From: Solidesulfovibrio sp.
GTDB lineage: Bacteria > Desulfobacterota > Desulfovibrionia > Desulfovibrionales > Desulfovibrionaceae
Assembly (NCBI RefSeq): GCF_038562415.1
Contig: NZ_JBCFBA010000002.1
Span: 206,232-270,231 of the forward strand
Direction of reading: 5' to 3'
DNA: 64,000 nucleotides
Positions 1 through 7,611 of the stretch are shown in pieces. Below the pieces are notes generated by a model. That model made no database searches. It saw only the letters and a list, made by a program, of their open reading frames with translations, and was not told where the DNA came from. The translations under genes and the position numbers were made by a program. Each line of letters starts with the position of its first letter. Within the stretch, counting starts at the first letter, position 1.

Positions 1-276
1 GTTGTCGATTTCGGCGATGTCCAGGGCGAAGGGCACCTTGACCTCGACCAGGGGTTTGACCTGGTGCAGGCCGTAGGTGATGCCGGACACGGACTGGGTC
101 TTGGCGTATTCGATGCGCCCCAGCGGCACGGCGGCGTATTCCCAGCCCAGCGGGCCGGCCACGTCCACCACCCGGCGGGCGGACAGCATGTTGGTCAGGG
201 TCTGGCGGGCGCGGTTGTCCACGGCCAGCCAGGCGGCGGCGGTGATGGGGGCGAGATCGCGCTTCAAAATGTCCAT
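1..276 (-). CDS. Encapsulin shell protein, N-terminal part (gene runs off the window)
   Basis: Encodes the first 92 residues of a family 1 encapsulin (linocin M18/CFP29-like), the HK97-fold protein that self-assembles into a protein nanocompartment. The start MDILKRDLAPITAAAW and the following R-K/R-VVDVAGPLGWEYAAVPLGR segment are the classic encapsulin N-terminus, whose first helix faces the lumen and binds cargo peptides. A Shine-Dalgarno-like aaggag lies just upstream of the ATG at 276. It sits 24 bp downstream of the encapsulated ferritin gene in the same orientation, the usual cargo-then-shell operon. The C-terminal two thirds lie outside the window, so integrity cannot be judged. Confidence 0.9.
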   Translation of the reverse strand, partial: MDILKRDLAPITAAAWLAVDNRARQTLTNMLSARRVVDVAGPLGWEYAAVPLGRIEYAKTQSVSGITYGLHQVKPLVEVKVPFALDIAEIDN

Positions 277-300
277 GGCGTCTCCTTGTCCGTGAAGGAA

Positions 301-678
301 TTAACGGTTGCCCTTGAGGCTGCCGATGCCCAGCGATCCGCCGGAGGCGGGTTTGCCGGCCGGGCCGGCCTCGCCTTCGCCGCCCGTGGCCGCGTCCTCC
401 AGGGCCGTGATGTCGCCGCTGGTGAACAGGTAGGTCCGCATGGTCTCGTCCCATACGGGCATGTTGCGGCGCAGCCACTCCAGGCCCATGACCGCGTGCT
501 CGATCTCCTCGTCGCGGTTGTGGGCCATGATGGCCTTGATCTGCGGGTCGCTGGCCGCGGCCACGCGTTGATGGTACCAGTTGATGGCTTCCAGCTCTTC
601 CTTGATGCTGTTGAGTGCCCGGACGAAATCCCGGTCTTGGGGGGAAAGTTCGGCGATGGGCTCGTGATACTGATCCAT
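301..678 (-). CDS. Encapsulated ferritin-like cargo protein (EncFtn)
   Basis: A 125-residue four-helix-derived ferroxidase that is packaged in the encapsulin shell and mineralises Fe(II). The metal-site motifs are visible: an E in SIKEELEAINWYHQRV (about residues 26-41) and the pair E-x2-H in HNRDEEIEHAVMGLEWLRRN (about 53-72), as in the Rhodospirillum rubrum EncFtn family that forms an annular decamer with inter-subunit iron sites. The low-complexity linker (about 100-115) ends in GSLGIGSLKG, a typical encapsulin cargo-loading peptide. The start at 678 has an aggag site. It is the first gene of a two-gene operon with the shell gene, probably for iron storage and oxidative-stress protection in an anaerobe. 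Confidence 0.93.
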   Translation of the reverse strand: MDQYHEPIAELSPQDRDFVRALNSIKEELEAINWYHQRVAAASDPQIKAIMAHNRDEEIEHAVMGLEWLRRNMPVWDETMRTYLFTSGDITALEDAATGGEGEAGPAGKPASGGSLGIGSLKGNR

Positions 679-731
679 GCGCGACTCCTTGGAATATCCC
701 GCGAAAGGGCGGGGTACGTAGTATTGGCGTC

Positions 732-759
732 ACTATGCCACAGGCGTGGCGGATTGCAA
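732..759 (-). promoter_or_regulatory. Candidate promoter of the encapsulated ferritin operon
   Basis: Reading the minus strand, TTGCAA (754-759) and CATAGT (732-737) are separated by 16 bp and lie about 55 bp before the EncFtn start. The would-be leader contains a small hairpin around 698-714 (cccgc...gcggg). This is a visual sigma70-type match only; no iron- or peroxide-responsive operator was recognised. Confidence 0.4.
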
Positions 760-797
760 CGACAAGGAGCGAAAAAAAGAATCGCGGCGCTGAAGAA

Positions 798-1430
798 TCA
801 GAGGAGGATCAGGTCCTTGAGTTCGTTGGCCTCGTTGTCGCGGGGCGGATAAAGGGGAGCCAGGGCCGCGGCCAGCCGGGCGACGGTTTCCGCGAGCGCC
901 TCGGCCTGCCGCCCCTGCCGGATGCCGTCGGACAGGGCGGCCGCCGCCGTGTCGAGCACGGACCGGTCCAGTTTCCGGGCCAGGCCGCTGTCCGGCAGCA
1001 GGAAGACCAGCCGCTCGAAAACCGAAATGTAGACGAGCAGGGCGTTGCGCTCCCGGGTCTCGGCCAGGCCGTGGACGTAAAAGGCGGCCTGGGCCGCTTG
1101 CAGCGTCTCGTGGCGGGCGCGTTCGGGGGAGACGAACGGCCGTTTGAGCGCCGGCAGGCGCTTGGCGGCCTGGAAACCGGCCAGGGTGAACAGGCCGAAA
1201 TAGACCAGAAAAAGCCACATGCCCCGCGTGCCGCCAAGCAGGCTCAAGACCACGCCGGCCACCAGGCCGACCGTCAGGGCGCAGGCCAACTCGGCCTTGG
1301 GGTAGCTGTCGCTGGCCCCGACCACCATGGGCACGATTTCGGCGGCGGTTTGCGCCTCGGCGGCGCGCACCGCCTCCAAAATCCGCTTCTGTTCGTCGGG
1401 GGAGAAAAACGCCTGGGCCAGTCGTCGCAT
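798..1430 (-). CDS. TPM-domain membrane protein
   Basis: A 210-residue protein with an N-terminal TPM-like region (FSPDEQKRILEAVRAAEAQTAAEIVPMVV, about 9-37), two membrane segments in the middle (about 47-85), and a C-terminal half with the YISVFERLVFLLPD segment seen in short TPM/DUF5130-like proteins. Known relatives accompany YgcG-type TPM proteins and LemA, and have been implicated in envelope maintenance and photosystem assembly in other organisms, with no established biochemical role in proteobacteria. It starts 9 bp after the Gly-rich TPM gene, in the order lemA, TPM, TPM, so it is likely co-transcribed with them. A T-rich stretch follows its stop on the minus strand (about 770-776). 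Confidence 0.75.
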   Translation of the reverse strand: MRRLAQAFFSPDEQKRILEAVRAAEAQTAAEIVPMVVGASDSYPKAELACALTVGLVAGVVLSLLGGTRGMWLFLVYFGLFTLAGFQAAKRLPALKRPFVSPERARHETLQAAQAAFYVHGLAETRERNALLVYISVFERLVFLLPDSGLARKLDRSVLDTAAAALSDGIRQGRQAEALAETVARLAAALAPLYPPRDNEANELKDLILL

Positions 1431-1439
1431 GTCCGCCTC

Positions 1440-2426
1440 CTACCAGCTTCCCGACGAGCCGCCGCCGCCGAAGGAACCGCCGCCGCCGGAGAACCCGCCG
1501 CCCCCGCCGCCGGACGAACCGCCACCAAAATAAAAGCCGCCCCCGCCGCCCCGGCCCGAACTGAAAAGGGCCGGGCCCACGAGCCCGAGCACCACGCCGG
1601 CCAGGCACAACAGCACCAGCAACCCCAGGCCCAGGCCGAAAAGCGCCCCGGCTCCGGGCAAAACCACCCCGGCGATGCCCGCCCGGGCCAGGGCCGGCAG
1701 CCGGGACAGGAAGGCCGTCAGCAGGATGGCCAGGATGAAAAGCCCGAAAAAGGCGTTGTCGTCGTTGTGGGAGCCCTGGCCGCCGCTTCCGGGGTCGGCC
1801 TTGTATTCGCCGCGCACGGCCTCGATGATGGCCGAAACGCCGTTTTCGATGCCGGCGTCGAACTTGCCGGCCTTAAATGACGGCACGATGGCGTAGTCGA
1901 TGATGCGCCCGGACAAGGCGTCGGTCAGCCGCCCCTCCAGGCCGTAGCCCACCTCGATGCGCACCTTGCGGTCGCCCTTGGCGACCAGCAGCAGCGCGCC
2001 GTTGTCCCTGCCCTTTTGCCCGATGCCCCAGGCCTGGGCGACCTTGATGGCATATTCCTCCAGGGATTCGCCTTCCAGGGAGGGGATGGTCAGCACCACC
2101 ACTTGCGTGGAGTCCGTGCGCTCGAATTCGGCCAGCCGCGCGTCCAGGGCGCTGGCCGCCTGGGGCGAGAGCAGGTGGGCGTTGTCCACCACCCGCCCCG
2201 TCAGCTTGGGCACGCCCAGGGCCTGGGTGATCGAGGGGATGATGAGGAGGAGGAAGGAAAAGGAGATGAGGAAGAGGAAGAGGCCTCCGGCGGCCAGGAG
2301 GGGGTGACCCCCTCCTGGACCTCCCCGACGGGGGGGAAGGGGCTGTCGGGCCCTAAGGGGCGCGGCGACAACGGCGTGACGCGGTGTGGCGGGCATCCGT
2401 GCTCCGTGTAAAGCAATGGGCTTCAT
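1440..2426 (-). CDS. YgcG-like TPM-domain protein with Gly-rich tail
   Basis: The recognisable protein begins with a hydrophobic segment (about residues 48-69), then the TPM domain: LTGRVVDNAHLLSP, followed by VVVLTIPSLEGESLEEYAIKV and GALLLVAKGDRKVRIEVGYGLEG. Two or three hydrophobic segments follow, then a tail made almost only of Gly, Ser and Phe ending in SGSW, the hallmark of YgcG proteins. It is predicted exported and membrane anchored. The start is uncertain: the only upstream ATGs (2426 and 2396) lie beyond an inverted repeat (2294-2318) that would be translated as a Pro/Gly/Arg-rich extension before the signal-like segment. A repeat element may therefore have been inserted into the 5' end of the gene. 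The partner genes lemA (upstream) and a second TPM gene (downstream) support the assignment. Confidence 0.8.
   Translation of the reverse strand: MKPIALHGARMPATPRHAVVAAPLRARQPLPPRRGGPGGGHPLLAAGGLFLFLISFSFLLLIIPSITQALGVPKLTGRVVDNAHLLSPQAASALDARLAEFERTDSTQVVVLTIPSLEGESLEEYAIKVAQAWGIGQKGRDNGALLLVAKGDRKVRIEVGYGLEGRLTDALSGRIIDYAIVPSFKAGKFDAGIENGVSAIIEAVRGEYKADPGSGGQGSHNDDNAFFGLFILAILLTAFLSRLPALARAGIAGVVLPGAGALFGLGLGLLVLLCLAGVVLGLVGPALFSSGRGGGGGFYFGGGSSGGGGGGFSGGGGSFGGGGSSGSW
2283..2326. repeat. REP-like hairpin repeat, copy A
   Basis: Contains GCCTCCGGCGGCCAGG (2283-2298) followed by a perfect 11-bp inverted repeat (2294-2304 and 2308-2318, loop tga). The same 16-base core occurs in the opposite orientation at 2488-2503. 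It lies inside the coding frame of the Gly-rich TPM protein, upstream of its hydrophobic segment. Such elements are normally intergenic. Confidence 0.7.
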
Positions 2427-2434
2427 AAAGTCCC

Positions 2435-2503
2435 CCCTTGAAGGGGTCCAGGGGGATTATCCCCTGGTGGGGTCCAGGGGCAAAGCCCCTGGCCGCCGGA
2501 GGC
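2435..2503. repeat. REP-like hairpin repeat, copy B
   Basis: The minus strand reads GCCTCCGGCGGCCAGG (2488-2503), then an 8-bp stem with loop aaa (2474-2481 / 2485-2492), and a second ccaggggg/cccctgg pair around 2448-2466. It fills the gap between lemA and the TPM gene and is the inverted partner of copy A. It could act as a transcript-end or mRNA-stability hairpin for lemA. Similar GGGTCCAGGGG-type repeats are common between Desulfovibrio genes, as far as I recall; this was not checked. Confidence 0.7.
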
Positions 2504-2531
2504 ATTCTTCCCTCGCCTTCCTTGCCGCCCC

Positions 2532-3116
2532 CTAGAACTTCACCTTGGGCGCTTGCTGGGCGGCTTCGTCGGCCTTGAAGTATTCTTTGGCCTTGAGGTG
2601 CAGGAGCAAGGAGTTGGTAATGAAGTTGGGAAAGGTGCGGATGGAGGCGTTGTAGGTTTCCACGGCCTGGTTGTAGCGTTGCCGGGCCACGTTGATGCGG
2701 TTTTCCGTGCCTTCGAGCTGGTTTTGCAGGTCGCGGAAGTTCTGGTCGGCCTTGAGCTGCGGGTAGTTTTCCACCACGGCCAGAAGGCGCGACAGGGAGG
2801 ACTGCATCTGGCCCTGGGCCTGCTGGAAGGCGGCCATGGCCTGGGGGTCGGACAGGGTGTCGGGGGTGATTTTGACTTGCGTGGCCTTGGCCCGGGCGTC
2901 GACCACGGCGGTCAGGGTGTCCTTTTCGTGGCTGGCGTAGCCCTTGACCGTCTCCACCAGGTTGGGGACGAGGTCCGCCCGGCGCTGCAGGGCCGATTCC
3001 ACGTTGCCCCAGGCGGATTTGACCGCTTCCTCGTTGGTCTGCATCTGGTTGTAGCCGCAGCCGGCGAGGCCTGGCAGGAGGAGCAGGGCGAAAAGGAAAC
3101 TCGAAAAGCGTGTCAT
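2532..3116 (-). CDS. lemA: LemA family lipoprotein
   Basis: A 194-residue LemA protein with a lipoprotein signal (lipobox LAGC, Cys20), then the long helical LemA domain including the typical [25 protein letters not shown] and [17 protein letters not shown] blocks and the conserved [19 protein letters not shown] near the end. LemA proteins are envelope proteins of unknown biochemistry that very often precede TPM-domain genes, as here. The family usually has an uncleaved N-terminal membrane helix, whereas this copy has a recognisable lipobox. It is probably the first gene of lemA-TPM-TPM. The gap to the next gene holds a hairpin repeat. Confidence 0.92.
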   Translation of the reverse strand: MTRFSSFLFALLLLPGLAGCGYNQMQTNEEAVKSAWGNVESALQRRADLVPNLVETVKGYASHEKDTLTAVVDARAKATQVKITPDTLSDPQAMAAFQQAQGQMQSSLSRLLAVVENYPQLKADQNFRDLQNQLEGTENRINVARQRYNQAVETYNASIRTFPNFITNSLLLHLKAKEYFKADEAAQQAPKVKF

Positions 3117-3236
3117 GGGTGCTCCTTGATGGATAGGACTCGTGATGCTCCAGCTGTAAGCCCATTAGGGGCGGGAGGCAAGGGGGAGAGGCGAAACGGA
3201 AGGGCGGTACGGGAAGCCCCCGGCGCGGGGGAAACC

Positions 3237-3264
3237 GGGGCCGGTCCGGCGGCGGACCGGCCCC
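3237..3264 (-). terminator. Candidate terminator of the receiver gene
   Basis: A perfect 12-bp GC stem with a 4-base loop (3237-3248 / 3253-3264) begins 9 bp past the stop of the response regulator on the minus strand and is followed by ggtttccc. The weak T tail leaves open that it is a processing hairpin. Confidence 0.55.
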
Positions 3265-3272
3265 GCGGATGA

Positions 3273-3629
3273 TTATTCGCCGCAGGCTTTCTTGACGGCC
3301 GTCAGCACGGCCTCGGGTTCGAAAGGCTTGTGGATGGCGGCCACGGCCTTGCGGATGGCCATGTCGTGGCCGGTCAGCCCGCTGATGACCACCACGGGCA
3401 GGTTCTTGAACTCTTCCTTCTGGGAGAATTTGCGGTAGAAGCGCGGCCCCCATTCGTGGGGCATCTCCAGGTCCAGGGTGATGCAGTCCGGGCGTTCCCG
3501 TTCCAGCACCTCCATGGCCTTGTCGCCATCGGACGCGCTGCAGGTTTCGAATCCGTTGTCCCCAAGCAGCGTGACGAGATAGGAGACGATCTGGGGATCG
3601 TCGTCCACCACCATGATCTTCTTGGCCAT
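3273..3629 (-). CDS. Single-domain response regulator (CheY-like receiver)
   Basis: A 118-residue receiver domain with nothing attached. The acidic pocket D9-D11, phosphoacceptor D53 in CITLDLEMP, the Ser/Thr site in VVVISG and the Lys in IHKPFEPE are all present. The ATG at 3629 is preferred over the earlier in-frame start because an aggag site precedes it and it begins directly with the receiver fold (MAKKIMVVDDDP). It is closely similar in layout to the Rrf1-like receiver at 14981 (shared ITLD-x-EMP and KPFE). It lies downstream of the haem-motif histidine kinase, 229 bp away, so that kinase is the likely partner. The gap has an AT-rich stretch (about 3810-3858) that may hold its own promoter. 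Confidence 0.9.
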   Translation of the reverse strand: MAKKIMVVDDDPQIVSYLVTLLGDNGFETCSASDGDKAMEVLERERPDCITLDLEMPHEWGPRFYRKFSQKEEFKNLPVVVISGLTGHDMAIRKAVAAIHKPFEPEAVLTAVKKACGE

Positions 3630-3858
3630 GTCCGACTCCTTGGTGGGCTCGCGGCCGGCTGCGGACGCGTTCCCGATGCGGTTGGTCGCGGTCTTCGCCA
3701 TTGCCTGTCGGAAATACCGGGTGGCGCCCTGCTGCGGGTGCCGCCCCGGGGAGGGCGGACGCCATCGCGTTGCGTCCGTTTGCCGCCGCTTTTTCCCGCC
3801 GCCCCTATTTCCAAATATAATAGTCTGAAATTACTTCCGAAAGTATATACATCTTTCG

Positions 3859-6222
3859 TCAGTCGCGCAACTGCCGTCCCGATTGTCCGTTCTCGCCCAG
3901 GTGGCGGGGGAGGCGGACGACGAACCGGGCGCCCTGTCCGGGCCGGGAAACGATGTCGATGGCGCCGCCGTAGTCCTTGACGATGCCGTAGCTGATGGAA
4001 AGCCCCAGGCCCGTGCCCTTGCCCACGGCCTTGGTGGTGAAAAAGGGTTCGAAGGCCTTGTCCTGGATCTCCGGGGCGATGCCCGCGCCGGTGTCGCCGA
4101 TTTCCGCCCTGACCCAGTCGTCGTCGGCAAGGACGCGCAGGCTGATGCGCTTGTCGGCCCCCGGGGACGCGGCGGCGTGGTCCTCGATGGCGTCGCGGGC
4201 GTTTAAAAGCAGGTTCATGAAGACCTGCTCCAGCCGGTTGCCCTCGGCCGCGACCGGGGGCAGGTCCGGGACGATGTCGCAGGTGACCTCGATGTTGCGG
4301 ACCTTGAGCTGCTGGCTGAACAGTTCCAGGGTGCGCGTGAGGACCTCGCCGAGGTCCACGGGCTCGACCTTCATTTCCGATTTGCGGCCGAATTCGCGCA
4401 TGTGGCTGATGATGCGCGTGGCCCGGGCGATGTGCTTGCCGATGCCTTCGGCCATTTCCCTGAAGAGTTCCCTGGGCGGGCTGGCGTCGCCCCGGGTCTT
4501 GCGCGCGAGCAGGTCGGCGATGGTCTGGATGACGGTCAGCGGCTGGTTGAGTTCGTGGGCGACGCTGGTGGCCATTTCGCCGAGGGTGGCCATCTTGCTG
4601 GCCTGGATGAGCTGCTGCTCGGTTTCCAGGCGCCGGGTGATGTCCGTGGCCGAGACCAGGTAGACTTCGTTGCCGGGAAACGCGGCCGTGGAGACGCGCA
4701 CGGAGACGTAGATGATCTCGCCGTTTTGCTTCTGGTGACGGGCCCGGTCGATGGCGGTTTGGCCGCGGATGCGCCGTTCGTAGCCGATCCGGTCGCGGTC
4801 GGCGAAGAAGTCCAGGAAGTTGCGGCCGATCAGTTCGCTTTGCCGGCAGCCGTAGACCTCCTCGGCCGTGGCGTTGCATTCGAGGATGGTCAGGCTCGCC
4901 CGGTCGAGGACGAACAGGGCCGTGGGGATGCAGCTGAAGATCGCCAGGTACTTGCGGCGCGAACGTTCCAGTTCTTCTTCAAGGAATTTGCTGTCCGTGA
5001 TGTCGAGGCTGATCTCCATGACCGCGTTGACGTTGCCGGCGGCGTCGGTCATGGGCGCGGTGCTGACGAAAAAGGAGCGCGTGCCGCCGTCCTTGGCCGT
5101 GGTGATCTCCTCGGTGGCGTGGGGCGCCCCGTCCTCGAAGGTGCGGATGACCGGGCAGTTGCGGCAGGGCGCGTCCAGGCCCTTGTAGACCTTGTAGCAG
5201 TATTCGCCGGGCCGGGCGTGGAACTCGTCGGCGAACTGGCGGTTGTAGCTGATCAGGCGCAGGTCGCGGTCCTGCACGGTGATGGTGCAGGGCACGTGCT
5301 CGAAGAGGTCCTGGTAGCGCTTCATCTGGCGGGCCAGCTCCGCCTGCTTGATGAGCACCTCGCGGCCCATGGCGCCGATGGCCCGGCCGAGCTCGCCCAT
5401 CTCGTCGGACTGGCGCAGGTCCAGGCCCTCGAAGCCCACGCCCGCGGCGATGGCCCTTGTGGCCCGCATCATCTTGCGCACGGGCCGGTTGACGAGCAGG
5501 TGCAGGCACAGGACCAGGATGAGGAAGACGGCGGCGGCGATGGCCAGGGCCATGAGGAAATTGATGCGCGAGAAGCGGGCCAGGTTGGCTTGCGGAGCCT
5601 CCAGGGAGACCACCATGTCGAGCAGGCCCAGGATCTTCTTGCCCGGCGAGTGGACGTGGCAGGGGTCGCCGGAGCAGGAGGGGTCGTTGCCGATGGGGAA
5701 GATGATGCCGATGCATTGGCGGTCGGCGTCGTCGGTGAAGACGCGGGTGCGCTCCCTGATGTCCAGGCGCACCAGGGGCGGCTCCACGCGGTGGCAGACG
5801 TAGCAGGCCTCCTGCTTGATGTCCGTGACCGTGCCGATCTCGCTGGTCAGGTTGGAATACTTGATTTCGCCGCGTTTGTTGTAGACGCGAATGGACTTGA
5901 TGGCCCGCTGGGTCCCGATGTTGCGCACGATCTCCTGGGTGGCGTCCGGGGCGTAGGTCAGCATGGAGTCGTGCAGCCCCAGGATGATGGTCGTGCCCAG
6001 GCGGTCGATGTCGGAGACGGTGTTGGCCATGGACAGGGCTTCCATGGCCTCCATGTTGAGGGAGGACCACAGGAAGAAGAAAAACATGAGCGCCGCGCCG
6101 CAGATGATGGCCAGCTTGGTGATCAGCGAGCGCCGGATGCGCGTGAAAAGACCGCCGGCCGCGGCGGCGAACCGGGGCAGGGGGCCACCTGGGGCGGCAT
6201 GGTTGTTTTCCGGCCTCGCCAT
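3859..6222 (-). CDS. Membrane sensor histidine kinase with two c-type haem motifs
   Basis: A 787-residue kinase. Order: membrane helix (about 34-54), a periplasmic domain of about 165 residues, a second helix (about 222-243), HAMP (244-297), PAS1 (301-411), PAS2 (424-530), a HisKA H-box with His556 in SVAHELNQPLT, and HATPase (655-772) with intact N, G1 and G2 boxes. The periplasmic domain carries CYVCH at 140-144 and CSGDPCH (CX4CH) at 183-189, both c-type haem attachment patterns; the CX4CH form is well known from Desulfovibrio cytochromes. PAS1 has C342, C353 and C356 in a C-X10-PC-X2-C pattern. The protein probably senses periplasmic redox state or a haem ligand and phosphorylates the receiver encoded downstream. 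Haem attachment is inferred from the motifs only. Confidence 0.9.
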   Translation of the reverse strand: MARPENNHAAPGGPLPRFAAAAGGLFTRIRRSLITKLAIICGAALMFFFFLWSSLNMEAMEALSMANTVSDIDRLGTTIILGLHDSMLTYAPDATQEIVRNIGTQRAIKSIRVYNKRGEIKYSNLTSEIGTVTDIKQEACYVCHRVEPPLVRLDIRERTRVFTDDADRQCIGIIFPIGNDPSCSGDPCHVHSPGKKILGLLDMVVSLEAPQANLARFSRINFLMALAIAAAVFLILVLCLHLLVNRPVRKMMRATRAIAAGVGFEGLDLRQSDEMGELGRAIGAMGREVLIKQAELARQMKRYQDLFEHVPCTITVQDRDLRLISYNRQFADEFHARPGEYCYKVYKGLDAPCRNCPVIRTFEDGAPHATEEITTAKDGGTRSFFVSTAPMTDAAGNVNAVMEISLDITDSKFLEEELERSRRKYLAIFSCIPTALFVLDRASLTILECNATAEEVYGCRQSELIGRNFLDFFADRDRIGYERRIRGQTAIDRARHQKQNGEIIYVSVRVSTAAFPGNEVYLVSATDITRRLETEQQLIQASKMATLGEMATSVAHELNQPLTVIQTIADLLARKTRGDASPPRELFREMAEGIGKHIARATRIISHMREFGRKSEMKVEPVDLGEVLTRTLELFSQQLKVRNIEVTCDIVPDLPPVAAEGNRLEQVFMNLLLNARDAIEDHAAASPGADKRISLRVLADDDWVRAEIGDTGAGIAPEIQDKAFEPFFTTKAVGKGTGLGLSISYGIVKDYGGAIDIVSRPGQGARFVVRLPRHLGENGQSGRQLRD

Positions 6223-6244
6223 GGCGTTCTCCCCGCCGGACGCC

Positions 6245-7324
6245 CTACGGCGCGCTGACCGTGATGGAAAAGGCCCCGGTCATGGCCCAGACGGTTTCCC
6301 CGACCTCAAGGTGCATGTTGGCCAGGCTTTCGGGCGTGATGACCGAACAGACCCTGGCTCCGTCCTCGAGCTGCACCACCACCTCGGCCGTGTCCGCGCC
6401 GACCATGATGCGTTCCACCACGCCCCGGAAGCGGTTGGGGCCGGCGGCGGCGCCGCCGGCGTCGTCGCGGGTCAGCCGCGGCGGCCGGATGCGGGCCGTG
6501 ACCGGGCTGCCGCGGCGCAGTTCCATGGCGCGCAGGTGATCGTTGGACAGTACCGAAACCAGGCGGTGGCCGCCAGGTGTTTCCACTTCCACCAGGGATT
6601 GCAGGTCGCCGGGGCTGATGGCCGCCACCTTGCCGGAGAAGGCGTTGCGGCCGTCCTCGGCCGGGAGTTTCTCGCGGTCGAGCAGGGCCATGTCCAGGGC
6701 GGCCGTGTCCTCGGTGGACAGTTCCAGGAAGGCGGCCGTGGAATTGGCCGTCAAGTGCCCCAGGCTGCGCTGGATGGCCACCAGGGGCACGCCGCCGCGC
6801 AGCAGCTCGATGCCCCGCGAGCGGCGCAGCGTGTTGGGGTTGGCCAAATGCTTGGCCAGGCCGCATTCGGTCGCCCGCTCGTAGAGCACGCGGCGCACGT
6901 AACCCTGGTCCAGGGCGAACAGCGCGCCCCGGAAGGGGGCGTAGTCGGCGTCGCGCAGGATCAGCCCCAGTTCGGCGTGCAGCTCGTGGGGCATGTAGAC
7001 CTCGCGCCAGGGCCGCGCTTCCTCGCCGCGTCCGCCCAGGCGGACCTTGCGGGCCACCAGGTCGAAGTCCTCGACGTCGCTTATGGCCAGGACCTCGCCC
7101 AGCTTGGCCCCGGTGTGACGCAGCATCAAAAACACGAGTCGGCAACGGTTTCGTGATATTCTCGAGCGCTTCCCCCGCGCGGCCGCCACCCAGGCGGCAA
7201 AGGTCTGGTCGAGTAAAACCAGCTGTTCCGTGGTCAGGAATTTGGCCCCAACCCCTTCCTCCGACCCTTGGGCCGGGTCGTCGTCGCTGGACATAACCTT
7301 ATTATTTTGAGGAGTTAACCCCAT
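6245..7324 (-). CDS. tunR: TunR-like regulator: inactive integrase fold plus two TOBE domains
   Basis: A 359-residue protein. The N-terminal half (about 28-210) is a tyrosine-recombinase catalytic fold, but the active site looks dead: Lys74 replaces the first Arg (TGAKLGE), Asn164 stands where His is expected, and Phe199 replaces the Tyr nucleophile, while R167 and H190 (LGH) remain. The C-terminal half has two TOBE/molbindin-type domains (about 226-282 and 296-357). This architecture matches TunR, the tungstate-responsive transcription factor described in Desulfovibrio, where the integrase fold serves only for DNA binding. The ATG at 7324 is chosen because ggagg precedes it; a second ATG at 7294 is possible. 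It ends 22 bp before the haem-kinase gene and is divergent from hmcA, so it may regulate either or act in trans. Confidence 0.83.
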   Translation of the reverse strand: MGLTPQNNKVMSSDDDPAQGSEEGVGAKFLTTEQLVLLDQTFAAWVAAARGKRSRISRNRCRLVFLMLRHTGAKLGEVLAISDVEDFDLVARKVRLGGRGEEARPWREVYMPHELHAELGLILRDADYAPFRGALFALDQGYVRRVLYERATECGLAKHLANPNTLRRSRGIELLRGGVPLVAIQRSLGHLTANSTAAFLELSTEDTAALDMALLDREKLPAEDGRNAFSGKVAAISPGDLQSLVEVETPGGHRLVSVLSNDHLRAMELRRGSPVTARIRPPRLTRDDAGGAAAGPNRFRGVVERIMVGADTAEVVVQLEDGARVCSVITPESLANMHLEVGETVWAMTGAFSITVSAP

Positions 7325-7611
7325 TTTCTCCACGCCTCCGATGCGTTGCGCCATGGCGGTCGCCGATTTTATGCCGACTTGGCTCGTAGGAATTCAAAAA
7401 ATCAGGTGACAAGTTTCACAAAACTCGCTAAGGACGTACCTCACGTATTGCAGGCAAATCGTGATAATTTTTCAGGGCGCTGTCAAGGGCCTTTTTCAAG
7501 GCCGCCCGCGCGGACGGGGAACTTCCGCCAACGGGCGTCCGGACGCGCCCGGGGACCGAGGCCAAGGGAGATGGGTGAAGTGAACATGTCAAGCAGAAGG
7601 TCAGTAATCGT
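7325..7611. promoter_or_regulatory. Divergent control region between tunR-like gene and hmcA
   Basis: This 287-bp gap, more AT-rich than its surroundings at 7370-7470, must hold the promoters of both genes. A GATAAT at 7463-7468 could be a -10 element for hmcA, but no convincing -35 was found. A small 6-bp hairpin (7488-7503, ggcctt/aaggcc) lies between it and hmcA. AGAAGG at 7595-7600 serves as the hmcA ribosome site. No sigma54-type site or clear operator was seen. Confidence 0.4.

Noticed and set aside
1440-1545. GC-rich tandem repeat at the end of the TPM gene
   Set aside because: It is the coding sequence of the Gly-rich YgcG-type tail, not a separate repeat element.
6700-7150. Tyrosine recombinase fold as a sign of a phage or integrative element
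   Set aside because: Catalytic Arg, His and Tyr positions are replaced (Lys74, Asn164, Phe199), TOBE domains follow and no attachment sites or other phage genes are near; it fits the TunR regulator family.
7370-7400. Possible sigma54 promoter before hmcA (ttggctcgtaggaattc)
   Set aside because: The -12 GC of the consensus is missing, so only the -24 part fits.
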